A stretch of DNA of 64,000 bases, taken from NCBI RefSeq assembly GCF_963259705.1, contig NC_081847.1, positions 70,019,754 through 70,083,753 of the forward strand. The letters run 5' to 3'. The stretch is from Myotis daubentonii (Eukaryota; Chordata; Mammalia; Chiroptera; Vespertilionidae). A program made the translations under genes and the position numbers. Each line of letters starts with the position of its first letter. Position 1 is the stretch's first letter. This document shows, in pieces, positions 27,621 to 38,959 of this stretch. The notes beneath the pieces are model-generated. The model searched no databases and was not told the DNA's origin. It saw nothing but the letters and a program-made list of their open reading frames with translations.

Positions 27621-28063
27621 ACACTGTAAAATAATGGCTTTGGACAAAGTTGAGAAATTGTCTACTAAATGCATCTGAGGGGCATGCCAACACTGACGTC
27701 TATGGCCACTAGTTGCTTTGCAAATCTTCACTGAGACCTCAAACCAGCTACAGAAGGTGGACCATCAGGAGACTAGTGGTTACTAGGTCCGTCCCTCAAA
27801 CCTGCCCCCGCGGAATTCTTTGGTATAGAGGCCCGCAGGCTCACTGGCTCCACCTTCTGGTCTCAAGTGAGCCGACGGCAGTGGAAGACAAAACGGCCGC
27901 CTGCTATTGTACTTGAGCTTCCCATGTGGAGCCAGAGGCTGCCAACACCCACCTGGGCAGCCTTTCTGGTGTCCATAGTGTCTGGCCCCAGGCGGCTCGG
28001 TGAGGCTGGGGGTGTCAAAACTGGAGGCAGTAGTAGGAATAGTAAATAAGACCTAGGGTTCTC

Positions 28064-28253
28064 GCCCTAGCCAGTTTGGCTCATGGGTAGAGTGGCAGCC
28101 TGCGGACTGAAGGGTCCCGGTTTAATTCCGGTCAGGGTACGAACTGGGGTTGCGGGCTCTATCCCCAGTAGGGGGCGTGCAGGAGGTAGCCGATCAATGA
28201 TGCACATCATTGATGTTTCTCTTCCTCTCTAAAGTCAATAAAACGATATTTAA
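28064..28253 (+). mobile_element. Ves-type SINE (cluster copy 1)
   Basis: GCCCTAGCCAGTTTGGCTCA head, GGTTTAATTCCGGTCAG B-box region, AATAAAACGATAT tail. Confidence 0.9.
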
Positions 28254-28260
28254 TAAATAG

Positions 28261-28438
28261 CCCTACCCAGATAGCCCAAGGCGGAGTGGCTCAGTTTGGA
28301 GCATTGCCCCATACAGCAGGGTGGAGGTTCCATTCGGTCAGGGCACATACCTGGGTTGCAGGAGGCAGTCGATTGATGTTCCACTCATGTTGATGTTTCT
28401 CCCTCCTTCCTGTCTCTCTAAAAATTAAATTTTTTTCA
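28261..28438 (+). mobile_element. Degenerate Ves-type SINE (cluster copy 2)
   Basis: Recognisable head (GGAGTGGCTCAGTTTGGAG) and GTCAGGGCACATACCTGGG, but shortened in the middle. Lies between two better copies. Confidence 0.7.
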
Positions 28439-28455
28439 AGAATAGTATATACACA

Positions 28456-28640
28456 GCCCTAGCTGGTGTTGCTCAGTTGGTTGGAGCCTTGACCTCTACA
28501 CGGAAAGGTCATGGGTTCGATGCCCAGTTAGGGCATGTATCTAGATTGCTGGTTCAGTCCCCAGTTAGGACGCCTGGGGGAGTAAACCAATCGATGTTTC
28601 TCTCTCTCCTCTCTAAATCAATAAACATATCAAAAAAAGG
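28456..28640 (+). mobile_element. Ves-type SINE (cluster copy 3)
   Basis: Head GCCCTAGCTGGTGTTGCTCA, B-box GGGTTCGATGCCCAG, tail AAATCAATAAACAT. Flanks share AAGAATAGNANACACA, an imperfect target duplication. Confidence 0.85.
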
Positions 28641-28799
28641 AAAAGAATAGCACACATACCGAAGTGTGCACAAGACAGAAATGTAAAACAATGTATTTGT
28701 CACAAAGTGAACACCTGGGTAAACATTCAAGTTATTGTCAAGCAGAATCCCCCAATGGGGCAATCTCCCCACTATTTCCGTGATAATCACTTCCTTGTG

Positions 28800-29020
28800 T
28801 TTACAGGTTTGTCACCTAAGCAAGCACCCTAAACACTAATTTTGTCTGTTTCTTCAACTTGATATGAGTGGAATTATACAGTCCTATTTTGTGCCTTCTT
28901 TTGCTCAACATTGCATTTGCAAGACCCATCCATGTTGTTGCATGTAGCTATGATTAGTTCATTTTCATTGCTGTATTCTGTCTTCCACTGTACATCTACT
29001 CTACTATTGGGGGTATTTGA
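28800..29020 (+). repeat. Old L1 3' fragment
   Basis: GAGTGGAATTATACAGTCC, TTTGCTCAACATTGCATTTG and ATGTTGTTGCATGTAGCTA are words of L1M 3' ends. Confidence 0.6.
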
Positions 29021-29570
29021 AGCTTTCTACCTCATATCTGTCTTCTGAATTATTATGGTAGTCTCCCAACTGGTCTTCTGTTCCTCCAGCCTTGCTTCTT
29101 TCCTAGTGCATAATCCACCCAGCAGTCACAGGGCTCTTGTTAAGTTTGATCATATTGTAAATCTGAGGAGATCACCCTGGGCTTAAAACCTTTGAGTGTC
29201 TCATCAATGACGGCGGGATTGTCCCAAACTTGGCTCACAAGGTCACAATTATAATGAGATACCATGGCAGTGCGTTTGTGATGGGCTGTGCCAAGCACTT
29301 CACATACCGTCATGTTATTCACGACCTAGACCTTCAAGCCATCTCCTTCATCCAGTCCCAGCCATCTTGAACTATCTCAGTGTACCAGGTTGTCTCTTGA
29401 CCCTAGGCCTTTGCCTGTGCTCCACTCTCCTCGGTCTCAATCAGCCTTCAAGTCTTAGCTTACATGTCACCTCCACCAGGCAGCCTTCCCTGAACTTAAC
29501 CTCCACCAAGGCTAGGGCAGGTCCCCTCTTCTGTATATCCATATCGACCTGTGCTCTGTGTCTGTTCCTT

Positions 29571-29741
29571 TTTTTTTTTTTCAAGAGAGAGAAGGAGGAA
29601 GACAAACATCGTGAGAGAGTAATATTCATCGGTTGCCTGCAGTACATGCCCCAACCGGGTATGTGCCCTAACTTGAAATTTAACCCGAGACCCTTCGGTG
29701 CATGGGACGATACTCCAACTGCACCACACGGGCCAGGGCTA
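29571..29741 (-). mobile_element. Ves-type SINE (reverse)
   Basis: Poly-T start, CAAACATCGTGAGAGAG, CCCGAGACCCTTCGGTGCAT and CACGGGCCAGGGCT end: a reversed Ves element with a decayed tRNA-like part. Confidence 0.8.
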
Positions 29742-29742
29742 T

Positions 29743-31355
29743 GTCCATTTTCTTCGTCCACTAGGCTGTGGCAGCTTAAGGGCAGGGCCAGGGCTAGTGT
29801 TCCCCTTTGGCCTCAGGCCCAGTGCCATGCCTGACACTAAATCTTTGTGGACTGTGGGCAGACTACACTGGGTTGAGTCTGGGTGACCTTTTCGGGTACC
29901 CCCGTTTCTATTCCAGGCTCTGGTTTCTGTGATGGGAACACCAAGGCAGTGCCCTTTGGGACGCCAAGAAAAGCATGAGCTACCCAGTTTGGCAGAGTCC
30001 CTGCATCCTCCACTCCTGAAATGGGGGTGAGCAGTTGAGCAAAGATCCTGGGGCTTTCAAGCACTCGGTCAACTTTTCTGGACTAAGAAGCCTCTCTGGA
30101 CAGCAGGGCCGGGTCGGGAGAGATGGTTGGAAAAGCCGGGCTTCTCCAGCCATAGCCAGTCCTGGCGGGGAGCCAGCCTCAATGCAGGACAAAGCAGAAA
30201 TAGAAACGTACAGGCTGAGGCCGCCACATATCGTCACATATCCTCGGGGTGGAAGGGGAGCACCAGCGTGACCCTGCTCCAGGCTGCCCCATCCGGGCTG
30301 GCTGAGCCCCATACAACCCGTAGGCCCTGCTCTGCAGTTTCAGTTGCATGAAGGCAGTTTCCAAAGGGAGTGGGCCTGGCTCCAGGAAGGCGATGGAAGG
30401 GAGGCTTCCACCCCCACTGTGGTTTCTACAGGGAGTGGCTCACTGGCTATTCTGGGGCCACATGAGAGAAGCCATTTAGGCCACGAATAGATGAGGGGAA
30501 TGGGGCGTCTCCTCTGGTCTTGCGGCCCCTGTCAGTGTCTGATGTGGTGTCCTGCTCCCTTTCACTTCCTCGCTGGGCTGGGCCCGATGTGTCCTGGAAC
30601 CTCGAGAACCAGCCTAAGTCAGGCAGGCTGTTCGTCCTCAGGGAGTCCACACAGGAGTGGGAGAAGCAGACACATAAGCTCTTAGCTGCAGGGAGTCTGT
30701 CCAGGGGGTGGGCATGCAAAGGAGAAGACCTCACAAGAGGTGACTGGGAGCTGAACCTGCTGAAAAAATAGGATTTTCCAGGTGGCAAGGAATGGGGAGG
30801 AGGCAGCCTGCACCAGATCCTGGAGGTGTGGACAGGTACCGTATGTTGGGAGAATGAGTGAGCCTGAGCACAGCCAGGGACCGGAGGAGGTAGAGGTCAA
30901 ACCAGGGCCTTGGAACCCCAATACAGTTTCTGTCCTGGGTTAGCGCTCAGCCTCCCCAGGTGGTGGTCAGGACATCTCAGGATCGGGGTGGAGGCACCTG
31001 TAGTGTCCCGCCATCATCCTACCCACTCCCTCTGACGCCCACTCCCTCTGAGGCCCCCTCCCTCTGATGCCCATTCCTTCTGATGCCCATTTTTCTATTT
31101 TGGGCAGAGTGACCAGGAGCCATGATGTTTACACCCATATGAGCCGAGTCAGCAGATTTAAATTTCAGACTTCTTCAAAAAAGAAGTCAGGGTGACAGCT
31201 GGCAGCTTCCTGAAATTCTGAGATCAGAGGAAATGTTGACTTAGAGCCCTAGTGGGGGTTGGAGGGAGGATACCAACTGAGCTGGGTCCCAGTCGAGGGG
31301 TTCCTAGGACACTTGGCTTCTAACCCCGAGATCTCAGCCCTGGCTGGCAATAACC
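29743..31355. other. Intergenic stretch, no gene recognised
   Basis: Moderately GC-rich single-copy-looking DNA between PCIF1 and PLTP. Short open frames show no family resemblance. Short degenerate repeats of CCCACTCCCTCTGA-type occur at 31020-31090. Confidence 0.4.
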
Positions 31356-31359
31356 TTTG

Positions 31360-32050
31360 AACAGCTTTATTGGGATGTAATTTGCATACCACTAGATTTG
31401 CTGTCACCAAAAGACAGTTCAGTGATTTTGAGTAAATTCACACAGTTGTACAGTCATCACAACTCAATTCTAGATTCCCATCACCCAGAGCTCTTGTGAC
31501 TGTTTACAGTAAACACCCCTCTGCATCCACCATCCCAGGTTAACCACTAACTGCATTCTGTCTTGATAGAATTGCCTTTGCAGACCTTTCCTATGAATGA
31601 GATCATATAAAATGTAGTCTTCATGTCTTGCCTATTTTGCATAATGTATTTGATTCATACATGTGCATAGCATGTATCAGGAGTTCATACTTTTTATACT
31701 GCTGGACAGTATTCCATTGTATAGATATATGCATTTTGTTTATCTGTTTACCAGCTGGTGGACATTTGGGTTGTTTGCACTATTACGAATAAAGCTGCTA
31801 TGAACATTCACATGCAAGTGTCTGTGTGGGCATACATTTTCCTTTTTGTTGGGTGGACGATACAGGATAAGGGTGGGGCATCTTATCGGGACCTTGGAGT
31901 GGAATTGCTGTAGAATAAATTTATGTTTAACTTTATAAGGAACTGCCCAATGTTTTCCAAACCCGTTGCACTATTTTAACATTCCAAGCAGTAGAGTATG
32001 AGGGTTCTCGCCAATACTTGTTATTGTTGGTCTTTTTTATTATGTCCTGC
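31360..32050 (+). repeat. Old L1 3' fragment, about 690 bp
   Basis: Ordered L1M words: AGCTTTATTGGGATGTAATT, TAAATTCACACAGTTGTACA, GAATGAGATCATATAAAATG, GACAGTATTCCATTGTATAG, GAATAAAGCTGCTATGAACA. No intact reading frame. Confidence 0.85.
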
Positions 32051-32061
32051 TGAGGAACTTT

Positions 32062-32235
32062 TTTTTTAAAGAACAGTTTATTGATTTTTTAGAGAGAAAC
32101 ATCGATGTGAGTGCTCAACAACAATCAGCTGCCTCCTGCACGCCCCCAACCAGGGATCGAGCCAGCAGCCCGGGCATGCGCCCTTGATCAGGACCCGACT
32201 AACAACCTCCTGGTGCACCAGCGAGGGCCCGCTGA
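32062..32235 (-). mobile_element. Ves-type SINE (reverse)
   Basis: TTTATTGATTTTTTAGAGAG, ATCAGCTGCCTCCTGCACG and ACCAGGGATCGAGCC, then a decayed tRNA-like end (GTGCACCAGCGAGGGCCC). Confidence 0.85.
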
Positions 32236-33361
32236 AAACACTCGCTGATACCCGGGCTCCATCAAACCAACTAAACCAGAATCTTGGGGTTCGGGGCCCA
32301 GGCATAGGTATTCAAAACAGAACAGAACAAAGCCAAAGCCGCCCTACCTAAAAGCTGCTCGTGTGCAAAGGGTTGAGAACCAGTGGCCTAACTTTAGGTC
32401 TGATTTCTGTCCTCCCGGCACTTAGGGGAGCACATGCTGGCCAGCAGCCTACCCCACCCCAGGAAGCATATGGGCTTGGGGTGGGAAACAAGCTGCTGCC
32501 CAACACCCACAGGCACAGGCCCAGCGCAGATGGGCCCCAAGAGGAAGGGGCCTGGGATTTTGGCGAGGAGCCAGCGGAGATGCTGAGGGGGAGGGGTGTC
32601 TCCCACGACCTTAGGATTGTTCAGGCTCCGAAAGAGATTAAGAAAGTATGACATTCCTGGCTGCAGACCAGATGCAGATAACCCCAGAGAAATGCGAGGA
32701 GATGGTGGTGCCAGCAGCAACTACAGGGAGCTTAGAGGCTCAGGGGATCATCAGGCCAGGGCCACATGGTCTGTGATACAATCTCTTCCTTTCAAAGGGT
32801 CTGCAGATAATAACCACCATGTTCCATGGACCAGACCCTGTGCTGGAGCTAGGGATACAGCCATGGAGAAGTGTCAGGCTCCCACCCCAGGGAGCTCACA
32901 GTCTCCTGGAAGAAGCAGACAAAACAGAGTTGAACAGAATGCCGGGTAATGATGCTGGAAGGCTCTCGGTGGGGGCTACATTTAAGTAGCGATCTGAGTG
33001 AATGAAGAAAGCTAACCATGCAAAGATCCCCGTGCGAAGATGTATCTGGTAGAGGGAAGCATTCATGGAAAGCTTGAGGCTGAGTTTGGTGGTTTCCAAA
33101 CAGAGGTAGAGGGTGGAGTAGTAAAAAGGAAGAAACTAGAGACCCTTTCAGCGGTCATGGCCAGAGTCCAGCTTTTATTTTGTGCGCAATGGGGGGAGGG
33201 GGTAATGGAGGGTTTTGAGAGGGGTGGTAAAATGCTATATAGTTTCTATTTTTAAAGATGGCTTTGGTTAGTGCAGGAAGACTAGAACTATAGGGGCAAT
33301 AGTGGGGCAGGGAGGTGGGGCAAGTTGTCCAGGTAAAAGATGAAAATGGCTTGCACTAGTC

Positions 33362-33804
33362 GCCGTGGTTGGGAAACTTCGGCTCGCGAGCCACACGCGG
33401 CACTTTGGCCCCTTGAGTGTGGCTCTTCCTAAGCCTTAGGAGTACCCTAATTAAGTTAATAACAGCCGAAACCGGTTTGGCTCAGTGGATAGAGCGTCGG
33501 CCTGCGGACTGAAAGGTCCCGGGTTCAATTCCGGTCAAGGGCATGTACCTGGGTTGCGGGCACATCCCCGGTGGGGGATGTGCAGGAGGCAGCTGGTCGA
33601 TGTTTCTCTCTCATCCATGTTTCTGACTCTCTATCTCTCTCCCTTCCTCTCTGTAAAAAATCAATAAAATATATTTTTTAAAAAGTTAATAACAATGTAC
33701 CTACCTATATAGTTTAATTTTAAATAATTTGGCTCTCAAAAGAAATTTCAATCGTTGTACTGTTGATATTTGGCTCTGTTGACTAATGAGTTTGCCGACC
33801 ACTG
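33362..33804 (-). mobile_element. hAT MITE interrupted by a Ves SINE
   Basis: Ends match the terminal repeats of the copy at 61331-61542 in reverse orientation: left CCGTGGTTGGGAAACTTCGG, right GAGTTTGCCGACCACTG. It has the same interior (ACCTACCTATATAGTTTAA, AATTTCAATCGTTGTACTG). Flanks CACTAGTC and CGCTAGTG share 6 of 8 bases with a central TA, consistent with an aged hAT target duplication. Confidence 0.85.
33464..33683 (+). mobile_element. Full-length young Ves SINE inside the hAT element
   Basis: Near-consensus head (ACCGGTTTGGCTCAGTGGAT, GGTCCCGGGTTCAATTCCGG), duplicated GATGTTTCT region and AATAAAATATATTTTTT tail. Perfect 10-bp direct repeats AGTTAATAAC at 33454-33463 and 33684-33693. 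Confidence 0.95.
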
Positions 33805-34238
33805 CGCTAGTGTTGGTGCAAATGGAAGAGAAAGTATAGATGTGGGACATCTTTGGGAGGTGGAGACACAATTATTTACTGACGTGGTAGAAAGAAAAAA
33901 GGAGTTAAACATGACTCCTATTGTTTTTGACTCAATCGAGCATCTGGGTGGAGGGTGTGCCATGATCGGAGATGGAGAAAACAGAGAGGAGCAGAATTTA
34001 GCACTGAGGCTGGGGTGGGAAGTGGGTGATGAATTATGGATCTAGCTGGGTGAAGAGAGGAGGGAAACTGGAGGGCTAAGATGTCCTCATGATTCCTGGA
34101 TGGAGGGCTGGCAGTCCTTGTCAGATCAAAGTCTGTTTATGTCAGCATTTGTGTAGTATTAGAGCCTCATGAAAAAATTTTCAAGACGATGGAATGTGTT
34201 GGGTGCTTCTTGTAGTCGTTAGGAAGGCCCTGCAAAAA

Positions 34239-34269
<31 letters not shown>
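34239..34269 (+). repeat. Poly-A plus (GA)n microsatellite
   Basis: An A run followed by about a dozen GA units. Confidence 0.9.
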
Positions 34270-34320
34270 CACATTCAGGCTGAAGATGGTGGCCCATTCT
34301 TCTTATCAAAAGAAAAAGTC

Positions 34321-34541
34321 GCCGAAACCAGTTTGGCTCAGTGGATAGAGCGTCGGCCTGCAGACTGAAAGGTCCCAGGTTCGATTCCGGTCGAGGGCAT
34401 GTACCTGGGTTGCGGGCACATCCCCAGTAGGAGATGTGCAGGAGGCAGCTGATCGATGTTTCTCTCTCATCGATGTTTCTAACTCTCTATCTCTCTCCCT
34501 TCCTCTCTGTAAAAAATCAATAAAATATATTTAAAAAAAAA
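34321..34541 (+). mobile_element. Full-length young Ves SINE
   Basis: GCCGAAACCAGTTTGGCTCA head through AATAAAATATATTTAAAA tail. Flanked by AAAGAAAAAGTC at 34309-34320 and 34542-34553. Confidence 0.95.
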
Positions 34542-34553
34542 AAAGAAAAAGTC

Positions 34554-35000
34554 ATGCCCAGCTGGCATGGCTCAGTGATGGGGTGTTGACCTGTGAATCA
34601 GGAGGTCACAGCTCTATTCCCAGTCAGGGCACATGCCCAGGGTTTGGGCTTGATCCCCAGTGGGGGCGTGCAGGAGGCAGCCGATCAATGATTCTCTCTC
34701 CTCATTGATGTTTCTATCTCGCTCTCCCTCTCCCTTTCTCTCTCTGAAATCAATAAATATATACTTTTTTTTAAAATATATTTTATTGATTTTTCACAGA
34801 GAGAAAGGGAGAGAGATAGAGTTAGAAACATCGATGAGAGAGAAACATTGATCAGCCGCCTCCTGCACATCCCCCACCGGGGATGTGCCCGTAACCCAGG
34901 TACATGCCCTTGACCGGAATCGAACCTGGGACCTCTCAGTCCGCAGGCTGACGCTCTATCCACTGAGCCAAACCGGTTTCGGCAATATATACTTTTTTAA
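34554..35000 (+). mobile_element. Ves-type SINE split by a nested reverse SINE
   Basis: Different, older subfamily (ATGCCCAGCTGGCATGGCTC head). Its tail after AAATCAATAAATATATAC is interrupted at 34771-34983. The 3' flank repeats AAAAGAAAAAGTCAT, the same target word as the preceding SINE. Confidence 0.85.
34771..34983 (-). mobile_element. Ves SINE nested in the preceding SINE tail (reverse)
   Basis: Reverse near-consensus Ves ending GAGCCAAACCGGTTTCGGC. Perfect 15-bp duplication AATATATACTTTTTT at 34756-34770 and 34984-34998. Confidence 0.95.
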
Positions 35001-35013
35001 AAGAAAAAGTCAT

Positions 35014-36170
35014 ACCTCTTGCTGCTCCCTCCCTTCCTGTTACTTGGAAATGTTATTACCGGCTTCTGAACATCTAGATAGCATTGTTACAGACCTTCCA
35101 CCCCTTCCTCTACGTAATGAGCGGCTGGGAGCCCCATGCACGGGAGGCATAGGGGGCCCTCTCCAAAGGGGTCCCATGAGTGAGAGTCTGCTAGCAGGCA
35201 GGCTGCAAGGGGCATAGGAACTGGGAGGCAGGTGGAGTGTGAAGAAAACAGGAGAAAGAAATCAGAGAGGCCAGTGAGCTGCTGGAGGTCAACATGGGAG
35301 CCCAGTGGTAGAGGTGCCAGGGGCAGGGCTTGACAAGAACCCAGGAGATGGGGAAATGGGGAAGCCACGCCCTGTAAGAAGCATTAGAATTCTTGAGTTT
35401 CAAACTTGGAAGGGCCTTCGGGGACCAGGTGGCTGTCTCCTTCGACAGAAAAGAGGAACTAATCTGCAAGGAGGAAATGGGAAAAGGCAAATGGGAAATG
35501 GGAGAAGGCAAAAGACCAGGTGTCCAAGGTTTTGACGCCACAGAAAGCTGTCAACAGCTCCGAACTGAACTCAGAAAGCCATAGCCTTTATTTCCCGTCT
35601 CTCCATTTGGTCAATGTCTTCCCCCCCAAGGGGACGGTTCTGTCCAGCTGCTTTCTTGAAACAAGTGTTCATTCCACCTGTTTGGGAGATATAATCTCCT
35701 GGTCTGAATCTGCCCCCTCCCCCGCACACACACACTCCGCCCCTAGTTCTAACTGGGTCCCCTATCACAGGTGCCCAGGCTCACCCATGCTGACCAATAC
35801 AGGCACATGCATTGCAGTGCTCATGGGCGCAGGCAGAGGGAGAGGGTGGAGGTCACTTCCTGAGGGCTGGCCAGGGTGGGTGCTGGGGGTGGGAGAAAGG
35901 TCAGGATGGGAGATGGGCTGACGCAGCTTCTCCAAGCCATGCAGAAATCCAAAGAAAACACAGCTGGAGACAGGGCGAGGGAGTGGGGAGCCGGGCGATG
36001 CATGTTGACATCTTGGGCAGAAATCCAACTTGCTGTCCTGTGGTCAGTGGAACTGTGTTTACTTGCTTAAACCAGCTACTTCCTCCTGCTTTATCTCAGT
36101 TTCCCAATCTGCAAAACAAGGGCCGTAATAGCTGTCTCAAAGGATTGCTGAGGATTAAGTGGGATCATTA
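35014..36170. other. Intergenic stretch, no gene recognised
   Basis: No recognised repeat or exon. Short frames lack family resemblance. Confidence 0.4.
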
Positions 36171-36179
36171 AAGAAGAGA

Positions 36180-36345
36180 GTCCAGTGGAGTGGTTAAGAG
36201 CATGGGCTCTGGAGCCAGACTGACTTGACCAAATTAATGTCTCTGGGTCTCAGTTTTCTGGTCTGTACAATGGGATGATGATACCTACCTTATAGGATGT
36301 TATGACATTTAAGTGAATTGATATTTGTAAAGTTTTTGTTGTTAA
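36180..36345 (+). repeat. MIR element (forward)
   Basis: GTGGTTAAGAGCATGGGCTC, CTGGAGCCAGACTGACTTG and TCTCAGTTTTCTGGTCTG are MIR words in order. Confidence 0.85.
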
Positions 36346-36358
36346 AAAACTAGTTAAG

Positions 36359-36506
36359 CTCTGGTAGGTGGCTCAGTGGTTAGAGTGATGGCCCATGCAC
36401 TGAAGGGTCTCAGGTTCTATCCCAATCAAAGGCACATACCTGTGTTGCAGTTTCATCCAGGCCCAGGTTGGGGTGCAGGCAGGAGGCAACCAATGCATGT
36501 CTGTCC

Positions 36507-36538
<32 letters not shown>

Positions 36539-36626
36539 CTCCCTCAGTCTCTCTCCCCTCCCTCCATTCCACTCCATCTAAAAGCAATAGAAAAACATCC
36601 TGGAGTGAGGATTGAAAAACACACAC
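36359..36626 (+). mobile_element. Ves-related SINE with (GTCT)n expansion
   Basis: Head GCTCTGGTAGGTGGCTCAGT and tail ATCCTGGAGTGAGGATTG, a tail type different from the standard AATAAAATAT. Contains a GTCT tetranucleotide run at about 36501-36536. Flanked by AAAACTAGTTAA at about 36347-36358 and 36627-36638. Confidence 0.85.
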
Positions 36627-36817
36627 AAAACTAGTTAATAGTAATAACCAGAGACATTTATTGAGCACTTTGGTGTGCTAAGTACTAGGTTCATCACTTT
36701 ATATACTTTATTACATTAAAATTTCCTACCAGGAGAGGTAGGCAGGCACTAGATCATTCCCACTTACAGATGTGAAACCTGAGGCCCATAAAGAGATTTA
36801 CTTTTCTTTTAATGTAT

Positions 36818-37042
36818 TCTTTTTTTAAATCCTCACCTGAGGATATGTTTACTGATATTAGAGAGAAGAAGGGAGAGGGGAGGGAGGGAGGGAGAGAGAG
36901 AGATATTGGCTGCCTCTCACAGGCACCCCAACAGGGGACCAAACCCACAACCTGGGTCTGTGCCCTGCCAGGGAATTGAACCCACAACAGTTCACTGCAT
37001 GGGACCTTGCGCCAACCCACTGAGCCACACCAGCCAGAGCCA
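36818..37042 (-). mobile_element. Ves-related SINE (reverse), tail-variant family
   Basis: AAATCCTCACCTGAGGATAT tail word, (GGGA)n run at 36878-36895, then reverse tRNA-like head ending CACTGAGCCACACCAGCCAG. It interrupts a reversed MIR (CTGAGGCCCATAAAGAG left; GGCCAAAGCTGGGATCTGAC right). Confidence 0.85.
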
Positions 37043-37085
37043 GAGATCCTTCTGAGATCAGAGGCCAAAGCTGGGATCTGACAAG

Positions 37086-38231
37086 ATGGCCAGGCTGCCC
37101 CGCAGGGTTACCAAGGAAGCCCAGCATTTGCTGGCAGAGCCAGTTCCTGGAATTAAAGCAGAACCAGATGAGAGCAACGCCCGTTATTTTCATGTGGCCA
37201 TTGTCGGCCCCCAGGATTCCCCCTTCGAGGGAGGGGCTTTTAAACTTGAGCTATTCCTTCCTGAAGAATGCCCGATGCAGCACCTAAAGTACGCTTCCTG
37301 ACCGACATTTGACATCCTAATGCAGACAAGTTGGGAAGAACACGTTGAGATATTTTGAAAGATAAGTGGTCCCAGCAGATTCATGCCGCTCTGCCATCCA
37401 CCCAAGCTGTGCTCAGTGCTCCCCATCCAGATGCCCCACAGCCAATGACGTGGCGGAGCAATGGAAGACCAACGGAGCCCACGCCATAGGGGCAGCGAGA
37501 GCGGGGACTAGGCTATATGCCATGGAACATATTTAAATCAACCTGATCATCACGTGTGCATCACTTGTGTTCTGCCAAGATTTCTTCCTTTTTTGTTTGC
37601 ATTTAATGGACACAGTCTTAGAAATATTACAGAATCAAAGCCCAGACATCTTCAGTCCTTTGGTGACTGGATGCACATTAGCAAATCTAGGTCTTGTCCT
37701 GACTCACTGTTATAAAGCACGAGCAGGAGCTAGAAGTGCCCTCTGGATTGCTGGGAAGTGTTCACAAGCAGTGACCCCTCTCTGCTCTTATTCATCCCCC
37801 CATTGTGGTATGGTAGAAAGCACTGTGAATGAAGGGGGCTGCCCGGGCTAGCTGCAGGGGGTGGGTGTTTTTCTTTATTTTATTGTTGTTTTGAGGGAGG
37901 AAGTCGTTTAATTTTACTTTTATGAGCTCCTTTCCCCCTGTTTATGGTGATCTGATTGCATTGGTTAAAAGCAGCTAACCAGTTCTTCACAAGAGGCCCT
38001 AACCAAGTCTCACTTTATTTAGACGCTGTAGATGGACAAGCTTGATTGTTTGAACCAAAAATGGGAACATTAAACAAACACCAGGGCCCTCACTAATCAC
38101 ACTGTGACTTTGCTGCCAAATGTGGAACCCTCCCTTCAAGAAGAGTTTGTGACCATTTTATATGGCTTGTCTGGAAACTTCTGTAAATCTTGTGTTTTAG
38201 TAAAGTATTTTTTGTTAAAAAGAAAAAAGAG
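37086..38231 (+). pseudogene. UBE2N: UBE2N (UBC13) processed pseudogene
   Basis: Intronless copy of the UBE2N mRNA, whose product is the E2 that makes K63-linked ubiquitin chains. The first 60-odd codons read well ([38 protein letters not shown]). The frame then breaks near 37275 and stops at 37299-37301. Later pieces remain recognisable: the GRICLDILKDKWSP region near 37338-37370, EQWKTN near 37457 and the C-terminal WTRLYAM region near 37505-37522, with stops and losses between. A long 3' UTR-like tail ends in an A-rich stretch at 38216-38231. The catalytic-cysteine segment is disrupted, so an active enzyme is not expected. No promoter seen. Confidence 0.93.
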
Positions 38232-38307
38232 ATTTACTTTTTTTAATATATTTTTTATTGATTAAGATATTACATATGTGGAGATTTACTTTTTAATTTA
38301 CTCTAGA

Positions 38308-38488
38308 ACAGGCGTGGCAAACAGCCTATTGGCTGAATCCAGCGAACAGGGTGTTCACTTCAATATTGTTGAGCGCTGCCTCCACACGGCAATGGCAGAG
38401 TGGGCAGCTGTGACAGAGGCTGTAGGGCCTGCAGAACCTAAAATATGCTCTCTGGCCCTTCACGGGAAGAGCTTGCTGACCTCTGCTC
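38308..38488 (+). mobile_element. Ancient hAT-Charlie-type element
   Basis: GGCGTGGCAAACAGCCTATTGG, written short here as GGCAAACAGCC, then AATGGCAGAGTGGGCAGCTG, CCTAAAATATGCTCTCTGGC and TTGCTGACCTCTGCTCTAG. This is the layout of a common eutherian hAT MITE. Exact family not assigned. Confidence 0.65.
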
Positions 38489-38959
38489 TAGAAAGTGACA
38501 GTCTGCCCGGGACTGGACGGAGCCAGGTCTGTCTGGTTCCAGAACTCCTCACTGCTTTGTATCCTGTTTTTGGTTGTTTCTTTGTTTGCGATATCCCTGT
38601 GCTGGCTGCACAACAAAAGGCTTTCTTTCCTGTCCCTTTGAGGGACGTCTCCCCTTCCCTCTCCGAAGCCAGGAGTGAAAGTGGAAAGGGATTTGGAGAG
38701 TCCATCTCTCCATCCTCAGGCAAAGTTTGGGGAGAACAGAGAAACCCAAGTAAGGGAGAGGGGCAGACTGAGTAGGCAAGTTCCTGGAATCAAGGCCAGC
38801 GACTGTACCTTGTTGTCCCCCAGCCCAGGCCAGGGCTGTGTTTAGAGTCAGCTGGACTGGGACTGGCAAGGTGCAGGAGTTGAAAAAGAATCCCAGGCTT
38901 GTGTAGGTTTCACCTGCTCCCAGGGACCTTTGAGGGCTCCAAACCAGTCCAGTCACTCA

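Noticed and set aside
33464..33560. tRNA genes at SINE heads
   Set aside because: A- and B-box words are present, but the cloverleaf is broken and a SINE body and A-rich tail follow; these are tRNA-derived SINEs.
34685..34963. Ser/Arg/Glu-rich short open frames in several places (also 33485, 48063, 42655)
   Set aside because: All lie within Ves SINEs; the peptides MDRASACGLKGPG and relatives are translated tRNA-like SINE heads.
36500..36540. Possible CRISPR-like spaced repeats in the GTCT run
   Set aside because: Simple tetranucleotide microsatellite in a mammalian SINE; no spacers.
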